The notes beneath the pieces were generated by a model. That model searched no databases. It was not told where the DNA came from and was given only the letters and a program-made list of their open reading frames with translations. From Pyrenochaeta sp. MPI-SDFR-AT-0127 (Eukaryota > Ascomycota > Dothideomycetes > Pleosporales > Cucurbitariaceae), in assembly GCA_020747015.1 (NCBI GenBank), contig JAGTJM010000014.1, forward strand, positions 496,001 to 560,000: a stretch of DNA of 64,000 bases. Reading direction: 5' to 3'. The translations under genes were made by a program, and so were the position numbers. The number at the start of each line of letters is the position of its first letter. Position 1 is the first letter of the stretch. Shown here piece by piece: positions 44,685 through 53,334 of the stretch.

Positions 44685-45460
44685 ATGGACGTAAGTAATC
44701 TTCACTCAACGTGTCCGTTTCATGGAGAAAAGAAGCTGACGAGTGTGCGCAGGTTTACTACTTTTACAGCTATGGTACAGCCGCATGGCTCGGTAAGCTT
44801 CAAGTTCTCCATTGAGCTCGCTGAAATATTGACAGTGATGTAGCAACTCAAGCAGCACCGCTCATCGCGTCGCCGACGATGATTGTTGCTTTGTTATCCC
44901 CAGAAGTACGAGAGGCAACGAGTAGGTAGCCTACGTAGCAGGACCATTTCACTCAACTAACGGAGTAAAAAGCCCTCGAAGTTTACTTCTCCCGTACACT
45001 CGGCTTCAGTCTCCTCGCATTGGGCGTTTTAACCGTCTTACTTACAGGATCGGTCCCATTATCTAGTCGGCTGTCTGAAGGTACGTGTCTCGCCTTGAAA
45101 GGCCTTCTTGCGGAACCTTTCATTTCTCATTCCCTTGTACTGCAAGAATGAAATTAACCGTCTCTAGGAGCAACAACCTCAGCAGCCGATCCCAAGGCAC
45201 CCTATGCCCTACCCACGCTCACGATAACTGCCATTTATCATGTTGCACTTGCATTCTACGGATACGGCATGTGGACTCAAACTGGTGTCATCTCCTTTAG
45301 CCTTGGAACTATCGGATCAGGCTTCCTCGCCGCGGTAGCACTCTGGTGCATTTTGTTTGCGAGCAGTGACGGCAGGATTAGCAGGAAGACAGGTGCCGAC
45401 AAGCGGACCAGTGGATTTCCATTCAAGAATACCGAAGCGGATAAGCGAAAGGCTCGATAG
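44685..45460 (+). CDS. Small four-TM membrane protein of unknown function, 174 aa, five exons
   Basis: Exons: 44685-44690 (only ATG GAC), 44753-44792, 44844-44921, 44973-45080 and 45168-45460. All introns are GT-AG (62, 51, 51 and 87 nt) and all junctions keep one frame. The product has four hydrophobic segments: AAPLIASPTMIVALL, LGFSLLALGVLTVLLTGSV, LTITAIYHVALAFYGYGM and IGSGFLAAVALWCILFASS, and ends in a basic tail (KTGADKR...KNTEADKRKAR). This resembles small polytopic proteins found across ascomycetes without assigned function; no motif for catalysis or transport is visible. The start was chosen because the next frame-compatible region begins mid-exon without ATG and the ACCATGG context is good. 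Confidence 0.8.
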
Positions 45461-45929
45461 AGGACTTATGATTGTTGGACAACAATAGGCTGTTAGAAGC
45501 TCAGGAGCTCTTCCCGGCCTTTGACACCTACTGAGTATGACTAAGCATTGAAGATGGAGAATAGGAACGGCAGTCACGAGACCTTGAAGTCATGATAAGG
45601 TGCTTGTCCGCGCGAAAAGCACATGGACCGGAGTATACAGCATAGAAGTGGGCATTTTCTTGTAGCACACTTGTACATTAACATATCAAACAATGTACTG
45701 AACACTGAATCACCCATTGCCAGCTTATCAGGTTCGACCTGGAGGTAAATGATGGCTTCCAGAACCAGCCGTGTTCTCGACACTAGGTACAGAAATAATT
45801 CGTCGACAGTTTTGCTTGAGTAGACCAATCTGAAATTGAGCTCATGTATTACGAAAGTCTGAATGAATGCAATGGTATCTTTGAAACCCCCTAATTACTC
45901 CCATTCCCGATAATAATACACGAAGGCCA
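45461..45929. other. Convergent 3' intergenic region
   Basis: This lies between the small membrane-protein gene (plus) and the C2H2 gene (minus). The frames 45317-45577 and 45574-45828 on the minus strand lack features. Confidence 0.45.
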
Positions 45930-46169
45930 TCATAGCTCCCAGGGCCGGTGAGTACCCACAGTCCCGTTGTCGTGTTTCCGTTCTGCCTTGCGCTGTTCCA
46001 CCATGCCTTGCCGTTCGTTGTAGTTCAAGGTTGGTCTTTGACCCCTCGCCAGCCGGTTGTAAGTGTACTTTACACCTCTGGGAAGACCGACGCTGCAAAG
46101 AGGGCGAAGAGAACGAGGCGGGTGCTTGCGAGGGCGACCAGGACCGCGCTTTGGGGGCCCGCATGGCAC
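45930..46169 (-). other. AT-hook-encoding open stretch, probable alternative last exon of the C2H2 gene
   Basis: This frame has no ATG near its beginning but starts exactly at a CTTTGGCTAG acceptor and reads VPCGPPKRGPGRPRKHPP, an AT-hook core (RGPGRPRK) that binds the minor groove of AT-rich DNA. Splicing from a GTAGAT donor at 46247 in the C2H2 gene (78-nt intron 46170-46247, CTAAG branch site ~20 nt before the acceptor) joins the two in frame and removes the C2H2 stop at 46200. The product would be about 496 aa, with an AT-hook. Without transcript data either ending is possible. Confidence 0.45.
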
Positions 46170-46199
46170 CTAGCCAAAGAGAATGAATCTTAGTGGTTC

Positions 46200-47556
46200 C
46201 TAAGCCACCGTGTCTTGGGCCTTTGTTTCTTCGTGCCGACCATCTACAGGCGGTGATTTGCTGGGCACAATCTCTTCCTTGAGTTGCAGCGCGCTCGTTT
46301 GTCGATGGAGTTGCGCTTCATCGCGCCACCAAGGCAGTTTGCCATTCTTTGGTTGGATTCTGAGTTTTTTCGCAGGCGCCACGTCATCTTGCACAAGCGG
46401 GAACCCTTCGAGCTCAGCTGGTAGTCCTTCATCTATCCGCCTTCGCTCAAACTCTGCAGCTCTTGATTCCATCAAGTTCTCAACCAACAGCTCCTTGGCT
46501 TCCCACTCCTCTTTCCGCTGTCGCTCCAAACGCTCTGCTTCTGCGCGGAGCTCCTCGCTATCTTGATTTGCCCAGTGTAGTTGGCGACGTAGCAATTTGA
46601 ATAGGTCTGGTGCAGGTAGAAGGAGCTCCTCAGGCGAGAAGTCTATATCGGGCGGGAACTGCACCATCGTCGGCGCGTTTGGACTCGCGAGATCTTGCAG
46701 GTAAATGACATTGTTGTGGGCATAGTCGGCGTCTGAGACCGGCGCTGGCGGAACAGTTGCGCTAATCGGAGGATGCGACTGTGCCGATGGAGAGGCAGGT
46801 GCGGAGCCTTTTTCTTGCTTCTTGGCCTCAAAATTGAGCACAAGCTTCAAGCGTTGCTTATTGTTGGAAGGGTTTGACGAGTGGTGTTTTGGGACAGGGT
46901 CGGAGGGACGAAGGGCTTCGGTTTCGTGGACGGTACGCATGTGCTTAGCAAGGGCATCGGAGCGGGTGAAGGAGCGATCGCATTCTGTCCATCTGTCAAT
47001 TTGCAACTCGAAGCGGCCAGGGAGATGTGGAATAGGACTCACCTGGTAGTGTGCAGTAGAACGGCTTTTCTCTCGTATGGCTGCGCATATGCGCCCTTAA
47101 CGCATACCCACTGGCATGCGGTATGCCCTTCCGCGTGCAGTCGCTCCACTCGCAACTGTACTTCTTCTGCCTCGTCCCAATATGGTCGTCATGTAGATGC
47201 TCGACCAAGTTGTCCATGTTTTGAACATCGCCTGCCTGGCAGCCCTCCCATTTGCACACTGTGACCTGGTCCTGGCCAAAGTCGTCGTCTTGCGACATGC
47301 CAGGGTGGTGATTTGGCGATGCAGGCACGGAGCCATCCGTGTCCTCTGAGAGGTCAGCTTCTTCTTCTGGAGGCATGATGTTGATGTTTGCTGGTGGAGA
47401 GGAAGGTGCCCGGTTGTTTAGGCGTATGCGCTTGTTGGGGCGCTGTTCGAGGTCGTGGTCGGGCGTGGGCTCCATGCTGTGATGGCGGTCCAACTTGACA
47501 TCCTCGGGGAAGTCCTCGGAGCCGTATTCCGAGAGATCTGAGCCCGGCGATTCCAT
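46200..47556 (-). CDS. C2H2 zinc-finger protein, possibly INO80-complex Iec1-like, 432 aa, two exons
   Basis: Exon 1 is 47556-47043 and exon 2 is 46984-46200 (58-nt intron, codon G|AA). After an acidic N-terminus come three linked fingers: VCKWEGCQAGD...LVEHLHDDH, YSCEWSDCTRKGIPHASGYALRAHMRSH and, across the splice, FYC...ECDRSFTRSDALAKHMRTVH. A Ser/Pro-rich region and a charged coiled coil (SEELRAEAERLERQRKEEWEAKELLVENLMESRAAEFERRR) follow. The CEWxxC...ALxxHxRxH...SFTRSDALAKHMRTVH arrangement is what I know from the Iec1 subunit of the fission-yeast INO80 chromatin remodeller and its fungal homologues; this assignment is from memory of the pattern. Another C2H2 factor cannot be excluded. 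The 3' end may be extended by an AT-hook exon (see 45930-46169). Confidence 0.75.
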
Positions 47557-48158
47557 AACAACAGCAGCAAGGGGGGGCTAATGCGCGGGGGAGAGAGCGG
47601 GTCCAGATGCAGATGCGTGAAGAAGGGCGTGTCGGGAGCAATGGCGCGCTCGACGTCTCGCGGAGGTGCATGGGCCAGGGACCGGAGGTTAGCTCCCGCA
47701 AGCACATTTTGGTCATCAAAAACACTGGCTGCCTTTACGCTCCTCTTCTTCTTCTTCGTCTTCTTCTTCGTCACACCACCACGGACTGCATTTGAGTGTC
47801 TTACGTGCTTCCATTACTATTTTGTATGAAATCTAAGCACCTCGGCATGTTTCTGCAACAAGAGCCTTTCTAATGGTTCTCGTCTCTGGCTGCTAGAATG
47901 CCATTCAGTCAACCTCTCCCGTTCCAGAATTTTCAATCAGTGTTTAACGGACAAGGTAAGCTTCATTCTGTCTTTCCCCTTCCATCTTATGATGATCTCC
48001 AAAGAGTTCTGCAATTCCAACGGTCTTGCTTCACAGCGGGATCGAATGCGGAGTACTCTATACACTACACATGATCTGATTGTCGGTGCACACGATTACA
48101 TTTACGTCTGACCTGCTATCTACACAAGCGCTGACATGGATGTTCATCAGGCCCACGA
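47557..48158. other. Intergenic between C2H2 and aldo-keto reductase genes
   Basis: This holds the C2H2 promoter (left) and the aldo-keto reductase 3' flank (right). A TC-rich tract (CTTCTTCTTCTTCGTC-type) at 47740-47775 yields long spurious frames on both strands rich in Lys or Arg. No gene is supported. Confidence 0.5.
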
Positions 48159-49317
48159 CTATTGAGACAACAGTGTCATACCTGCAGGCATGTACCTGTC
48201 TCCAATTATTGGGAACTTCTTTAGAATTTCACCCAGCGCCTGGAAGTCCTCCTCCCCAAGCTCCGCCGGCTTCGTATTTTCCTCAATTCTCGCAGCGGTG
48301 GTAGCTCCAGGGATCGGAATAATTGTAGGTAGACCCTGCTTGCCGCTCTGGAACAAGATCCAGCCCAGTGCAATCTGTGCTGGTGTGACGCCTTTGGCGT
48401 TGGCAATTTTCTCGACAGCTTCAAGGAGCTTGATGTTCTCGTCAAAGACATCGGGCTGGAAGCGCGGAAAGTGATGAAGTAACGAATCAGGCTCAAGATC
48501 TTCGTGCTTCCTGTATCTACCGGTCTAGTAGGCACCGTCAGTGTAGGTCTGTGAGCCCAAAGAGAGTAGTACTTACGAGGAAGCCTCGTCCCAGAGGTGA
48601 GTAGGCAATGATCGGGATACCCAATTCTGCACATGTCGCCGCCACACCATCCTCAAGAATCTCTGTCGCCCAGAGCGAGAATTCGACCTCGACCGCGGCA
48701 ATTGGGTGCACGCTATGCGCTCTGCGAATGGTCTTCGCGCTGACCTCTGACAAGCTGATGCCACCAAGTTTGCCTGCCTTCACATACTCTGCGATGTAGC
48801 CCACCGTCTCTTCGATTGGAACAGCTGGGTCTGAATGCGGAGGCACAACGTTAGCATATGATTCATATGTCATTAGTGTTTGGAATCACATACCAACGCG
48901 CGCGCACTCAAAGAGGTCAAGAAACTTCTTGCCGTCCAGTTGCTTCAGGCACTCGTCAATACTGCGTTGAACACCTGCTTTGCTGCCGTCAGGCCTCATT
49001 TGCCCTGGCACAAGGCCTCCCTTGATAGAAAGTACAACTTTCTCAGCATCATTGGGATACTTGGTAAAGTACTCGTTTAGTAGATGCAGAGAGTTACGTT
49101 CTGGGCTGCCGTAAAGCTCGCCGCCATTCCAATTGTTTGCGCCCCGTGATAATGCAGCGCGCATGGCTTCGAAGCTTTGCGCCTGCGACGGTGGATTTTG
49201 GCGCCATGTCAGGCCTATGGATGGGGGTTAATATGGGGAAATCATAACATGAACGTAGAGCTTACCCATGAGGCCAAAGCCGACTTTCCCGACATCCTTT
49301 CCTACGAGCTTGGGCAT
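48159..49317 (-). CDS. Aldo-keto reductase, pyridoxal-reductase-like, 330 aa, four exons
   Basis: Exons: 49317-49266, 49214-48894, 48830-48577 and 48524-48159 (introns of 51, 63 and 52 nt, all GT-AG). The spliced length equals that of fungal pyridoxal reductases. The N-terminal (beta/alpha)8 barrel begins MPKLVGKDVGKVGFGLMG. The active-site region reads ANNWNGGELYG, with Tyr conserved, as in pyridoxal reductases that have GGEFYG here rather than the usual DTAxxYG; the catalytic Lys lies in VVLSIKGGL. The phosphate/NADPH end has IIPIPGATTAARIEENTKP. The DLFECARVD block replaces the common LxHxxD, also as in that subfamily. The enzyme would reduce pyridoxal to pyridoxine with NADPH in the cytosol (vitamin B6 salvage); other aldehydes are possible substrates. 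Confidence 0.9.
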
Positions 49318-50023
49318 TGTTATTGATATTTGTTAGGATCGTGTGTGGTGGGTTGTCCAATGAGTTTGGTGGTGGGGCAATAGGCAGGAGAACTAGTGCT
49401 GCCGTTTGGTTCGATTGAAGGCTTGCTTTGCTGCTTGATACTAGCCCTTCTTAACGGCCTCAATGGATCTTTTATAGGTCGTCAATTCGTCTTTTCGGGC
49501 CCGAAATTCTTTGAACTGTCCAAATGTAGTCGATCTTGCTGCATGAGAAGGTTGCATGACGAAAGCCGTCCGTCTCCGCCGCAAGTTCTCCGGCGCCAGC
49601 CTTAAGTCCGCGTACCCAATCAGAGCGAACTAGGTAAGACAAGCATTCAACGATTGCTTGCTGTTTACAACAATGCAACCGGAGTTAGGGTGAATTCTTT
49701 GACTTCGGTGGTTCGAGTGCGCGAGAACCCGACCTTGTGGCTGCTTGGTGAGGTGAGATCTCGATGGATTGTCTAACCAGAGTTTCCGGAAACAGTGCAA
49801 AACAGGTTAACGTTTGTACCGTTCTGTTAAAGTGCCTCATGTTAGTGGCTGTATCGCACAAAGTTTATACGTATGTTCATTGATTGAAGGTGCTTTAGTG
49901 GACATGGCGCTGCGAAGTATTCATGATGCACTCAATCTTGCTTGTTCAAGGTGCTTGGCTGCACAGCAGTTCATGTCTGCACTAATACTCTTCCAAAGTA
50001 TCGTTACGATGGCAAGGCACGCC
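49318..50023. other. Intergenic, no supported gene
   Basis: This comprises the aldo-keto reductase promoter (left) and the ceramidase 3' flank (right). The plus-strand frame 49814-50230 overlaps the ceramidase gene antisense and has no features. Confidence 0.45.
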
Positions 50024-51082
50024 CTACTGTTGCTTCTTTCCATCACGTTCAACCCCATTCAGATCCCTCAACACAGCCTTCACTGGCCACACGAAGCCCT
50101 CATCCACTCTCCCCGTCCTGGCGTCGTCTATCGTCACCAAATACTCTACAAGCGCCATACCCACGTAGCCACCAATACCAGTAAAAATATGCCACCAGCC
50201 ATGAAGCTCAAAGAAAAAGCCCCAGGGTAGGCCAATGTAACGTTTGAAGGCGGTCACATAGCTGCAGAGGTGGAAATCAATGTTCCAGAGAAAGAAACCA
50301 AAGAGGCCTGAGGATATGCCAAAAGTGGCCATGGCACCGAGCTTCTTACGATGTTCTGGGTTGGTGACCTGCTTCTTGATCAACGCCCTCGTCTTCCTCG
50401 CCACCAAAAAGATCATCGCTGCAAAAGTGATCTCATGCATGATAATCTCGTCGGCCCAGACGTGGTATACGGAGATTGGTATCACCGTGCCAAGGATGGC
50501 AAGGGTGTACTTGCGTTTCTCGCTGGGTGTTGCTTGGAAGCATAGAAGCTGGTGCAGAATGGCACCGACCGCGAGGAACATGCTGAGATCGTCTCCCATT
50601 TGACTGTGATACTTCAAGGTAGCGTGGAACCATGCTGAAAGCGCACCGACGCCAATGAGGCCCCAGTAAGGGAAGGCAAGGGTGGAAAAGAGGCCACCGT
50701 CTTTCTTGGACACAACCCTACGAAGACCGCAGAGACCGTAAATGACTGGTTGAACGCATTCAGCTTTGTCCTTCTTCTGCTTCCGTCTGGAAGCTCAAAA
50801 ACTTGAAACATACCATATGTTGCATTTGTGAGTGTGTTGATGAATTCCGCGATGTAGGGTGTGATGACGTAGTCCTTAAGACCCTTTCAGCATTGCACAA
50901 ACAGCTTTCATTCTGTTATGAGCCCATACCTCTTCACAGAAGCTTCATTCAGTTAGCCAAGCTCATAGAATCACGTAACTTCGCGTAAGTACAGCAGAGG
51001 TTGCGACTCACTTGTGGTTTGATGTTACTAGGCCCCAGGCACCAATCCCTGGCGCTTCAGGGTAAGGTCCATGTAATTGCAT
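50024..51082 (-). CDS. Alkaline ceramidase (Ypc1/Ydc1/ACER family), 288 aa, four exons
   Basis: Exons: 51082-51012, a 13-nt microexon at 50942-50930, 50874-50814 and 50745-50024 (introns of 69, 55 and 68 nt). The microexon encodes the NFCEE part of the NFCEEDYVIT segment; this acidic CEExxY stretch and the following AEFINTLTNATY are the conserved N-terminal metal-binding and first-helix region of the family. Catalytic zinc ligands are present: His in SAWFHATL with the nearby MGDDLSM, and the HGWWH pair near residue 240 followed by an FTGIGGY helix. Seven membrane helices are expected in the ER or Golgi. The enzyme hydrolyses (phyto)ceramide to sphingoid base and fatty acid. A frame starting at 50713 lacks the conserved N-terminus and is only the last exon. 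The start at 51082 puts an ordinary short cytosolic N-terminus before GIGAWGLVTSNH. Confidence 0.92.
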
Positions 51083-51444
51083 TGTGCCTCAAGGCTGTAC
51101 TGAAAGTTGTCAAAAAGTTGTGCGTTATAGTTCGCGAGGTAGGCGGTGTTTTGTGCACAACAGGCTTGAGCTTTGACGTGTTTAGCAGAATTTCACGTGT
51201 GCGCTAATTTGGCGGAGAAGAACACTCGATTAGGACAACATTGCGATCAATGCATCCCTAATTGTAACTGAGAGAAGCAAAAAGAGGCATCTGAGTAGCG
51301 TTTGGTTCGGCGTTCGGCGTCCTTGGCATACATCTCTTGCTATGCTGAAACATCGATCTCGCTTCCATGCATATACATGTGTCCAATGAAACAGAGTAAC
51401 CTGCGCACCTGTTACAAGTAGTAACAACATGAACTAAAATGATC
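51083..51444. other. Intergenic between ceramidase promoter and tRNA terminator
   Basis: About 360 bp, the upstream region of the ceramidase gene. No other coding or RNA feature is supported. Confidence 0.45.
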
Positions 51445-51451
51445 AAAAAAA
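51445..51451 (-). terminator. Pol III oligo-T terminator of tRNA-Pro
   Basis: Seven T on the transcribed sense (minus) strand follow the tRNA 3' end directly, one base after the discriminator C. A run of five or more T is the normal RNA polymerase III stop, so the gene's 3' end is intact. Confidence 0.85.
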
Positions 51452-51487
51452 GGGTCTTGCCGCGACTCGAACGCGGGGCCTCTCGCA

Positions 51488-51504
51488 AGCAATGCTCGGG
51501 TTAA
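51488..51504 (-). other. Canonical 17-nt tRNA intron
   Basis: It lies between nucleotides 37 and 38, as almost all eukaryotic nuclear tRNA introns do. It starts TTAACCC, so its CCC can pair with the GGG of the anticodon loop, giving the usual helix recognised by the tRNA splicing endonuclease. Confidence 0.85.
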
Positions 51505-51529
51505 CCCTAAGCGAGAATCATACCACTAG

Positions 51530-51580
51530 CTGGAAAGTTGTTAGGAACAAGTCGAAAGTCGACAGTTTTGGATTACTTAC
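51530..51580 (-). other. 51-nt GT-AG intron-like insert in the tRNA-Pro D-arm
   Basis: It begins GTAAGT (a perfect fungal 5' splice site), has CCTAAC 13 nt before its end (branch site) and ends TTTCCAG. Its length is within the range of neighbouring mRNA introns. A small hairpin (GTCGA-CTT-TCGAC) is in the middle. Removing it exactly at GT and AG restores the tRNA sequence. Confidence 0.85.
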
Positions 51581-51591
51581 ACCACAAGACC

Positions 51592-53334
51592 TTGCTTTTG
51601 AAGCTTGATGGCAAATTTTGAATTTTGTTGTATTATATAAAAAGGTTTTAAGATAGCATGGATAGTGTTTATTCATAATATTGTTGGTCCTCATGGGGGT
51701 GATGGCCGTTACTAACAAAGGTTAGAAAGCGGGGAGTAGAGAGTGCCCACTAAAATGTGGGAAGCTTTGATGACATTCACCGCTAGATCTACCGAGGCCC
51801 ACCAGCCCCTTGCTGTATTAGGTCCGCTGCACCCACTGTATCTGAATTCGGAGTATGAGCGATAGAGCTAGGGAGCTCAATGTTACTTCACAAGCTGAAT
51901 TGAGACAGTATAGTGGAAAGCTGATCACCTGGGTCGGTCCGGTGAATCTGCAACCATGAAATGACTTGCGTAAGAATTCGGTCTGCATATCTACACCAGC
52001 GATCGCTCCAAGTTTTGCTTCCAAACCAGCTCGCTTTAGAATTTGATTGATTCACGGCCTGGCTGGCTAATCTTTAATGAAGTTGGAGCAGATGAAATCC
52101 AGGCCGCGAAGCAACATCTGCAGTAGATGCTTTGATATTTAGGATCAAACAGTGCACGAATTGGTCCTTTGTAGCATATATTCAGTGGCTCTGCTTTGCT
52201 TACCATGCATCTTGCGCGCGATATAGACGTTCTAGCTTATGATATGAGCGCTTGAGGCATAGCCTGACCGACTTACCCGGTGTCTGGAAACCTGTGCATG
52301 TGCCCGATCCTTCTGGTCCCAAAGATGGCACCTACACAATCTTACATGCGATACCGTTGACACTATATCAATGTCTGGCCGAAATCCGGCAAGGAACCTA
52401 AGTATGACGACGCCACTACCAAGATGCTTCTTTGGGAACTTCCGTATTTGTACATGAATTCACCTTCTATGCCTGTCGTATGCTGCCTTGGGACGGATCA
52501 GGTTATCATGTGGGTTGGTGCTGGTGTGGGCCTGCATTTATTCTACCCAGTCAATCAGACATCCTCCATCATGCTAAGATCGGTTCAATCGGGAGCACGA
52601 CTCGGAAATTCAATATAGGCTGCAGGCATAGCTTTGCAGCAATATTCATGAGGCCACCCAAGTTAAAGAGTGAGTGACCTACCAGGGCTCACCCAGCACA
52701 AACCGTGTACGATCCCTTGGTTTCTTCATCCTTTCGACGTCAGCGGCATCAGCGAAATGGATGTTTTGTCGCATCCGGAAATGATAGCAATATTACTATG
52801 TCTGTGCAACGTTCCAGCAAGCAAACTTACTGACGTCAAGTCATAGTGGCGTTCGGCCAACACACCGTTCGGTCAAAGAGCCGCCCGGTCAGAAAGCCGA
52901 TCACTCAATGCGTGTCGAAGTACGCCACTTTCGACGCCGAACCGCATGGGAGCGGGTGAGGAGACCTCCACAAAGTCTTATGCACAATTACCTACTCCAA
53001 GATCGCCGTGCATATAGTCTACTATCAGCAGGGTGCGGAAGCCGATTCGCCTCAGGTTATTGCGGGAACAAGGGTTAACGTGCGTCACAGCCGAGACCAC
53101 TAGCCGTCCTCGGCACATCCTTTCAACTTAGCTATTGAGGAGCTATGGTATGGGTTGCGAGCAGCGCGCAGTGGAGCAACATCCCCAGCGTGGAAACGGC
53201 ATCTGTGCCAGTATGTCAGCATATCAGCCGATGGGATTTTATAATGGAACTTCTGCCCCGCAAACGTGTTCGACAGGTTACTCGACTACTAGCTTCATGT
53301 CAAACTTAGCTCTGGGGAGCTCTCATCCATCATC
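51592..53334. other. Long intergenic stretch with unrecognised fragments
   Basis: About 1.7 kb. Around 52270-52600 plus-strand fragments read like protein (LPGVWKPVHVPDPSGPKDGTYTILHAIP and VFVHEFTFYACRMLPWDGSGYHVGW), but in different frames with stops, so an old coding remnant is possible; no family is recognised. No other feature is supported. Confidence 0.4.
51632..51641 (-). promoter_or_regulatory. TATA-like element upstream of tRNA-Pro
   Basis: On the tRNA sense strand the sequence TTTTTATATAATA lies about 42-52 nt before the tRNA 5' end. Fission yeast tRNA genes use an upstream TATA element for TFIIIB, so this could help start transcription although box A is split. Its role here is inferred. 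Confidence 0.4.

Larger units (their letters stand above)
51452..51591 (-). tRNA. tRNA-Pro(AGG) with two introns, one of spliceosomal type
   Basis: Mature segments are 51591-51581 (11 nt), 51529-51505 (25) and 51487-51452 (36), 72 nt in all. Their join folds as a complete cloverleaf: acceptor GGTCTTG with CAAGACC (7/7), D-stem GTC with GAT, anticodon stem CTCGC with GCGAG (5/5), loop TTAGGGT with anticodon AGG, T-stem CCGCG with CGCGG (5/5), T-loop TTCGAGT, discriminator C. The body (GGTCTAGTGGTATGATTCTC) is typical of fungal tRNA-Pro. A 17-nt intron (51504-51488) sits after nucleotide 37, the standard place. A second 51-nt insert (51580-51530) lies between nucleotides 11 and 12 and looks like an mRNA intron. 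It splits box A (TGGT/CTAGTGG); box B (GTTCGAGTC) is intact. Whether the tRNA is made is unknown. Confidence 0.9.

Noticed and set aside
47418..47774. Lys- and Arg-rich frames upstream of the C2H2 gene
   Set aside because: Products of a CTT/TTC tract in the promoter; no conserved motif.
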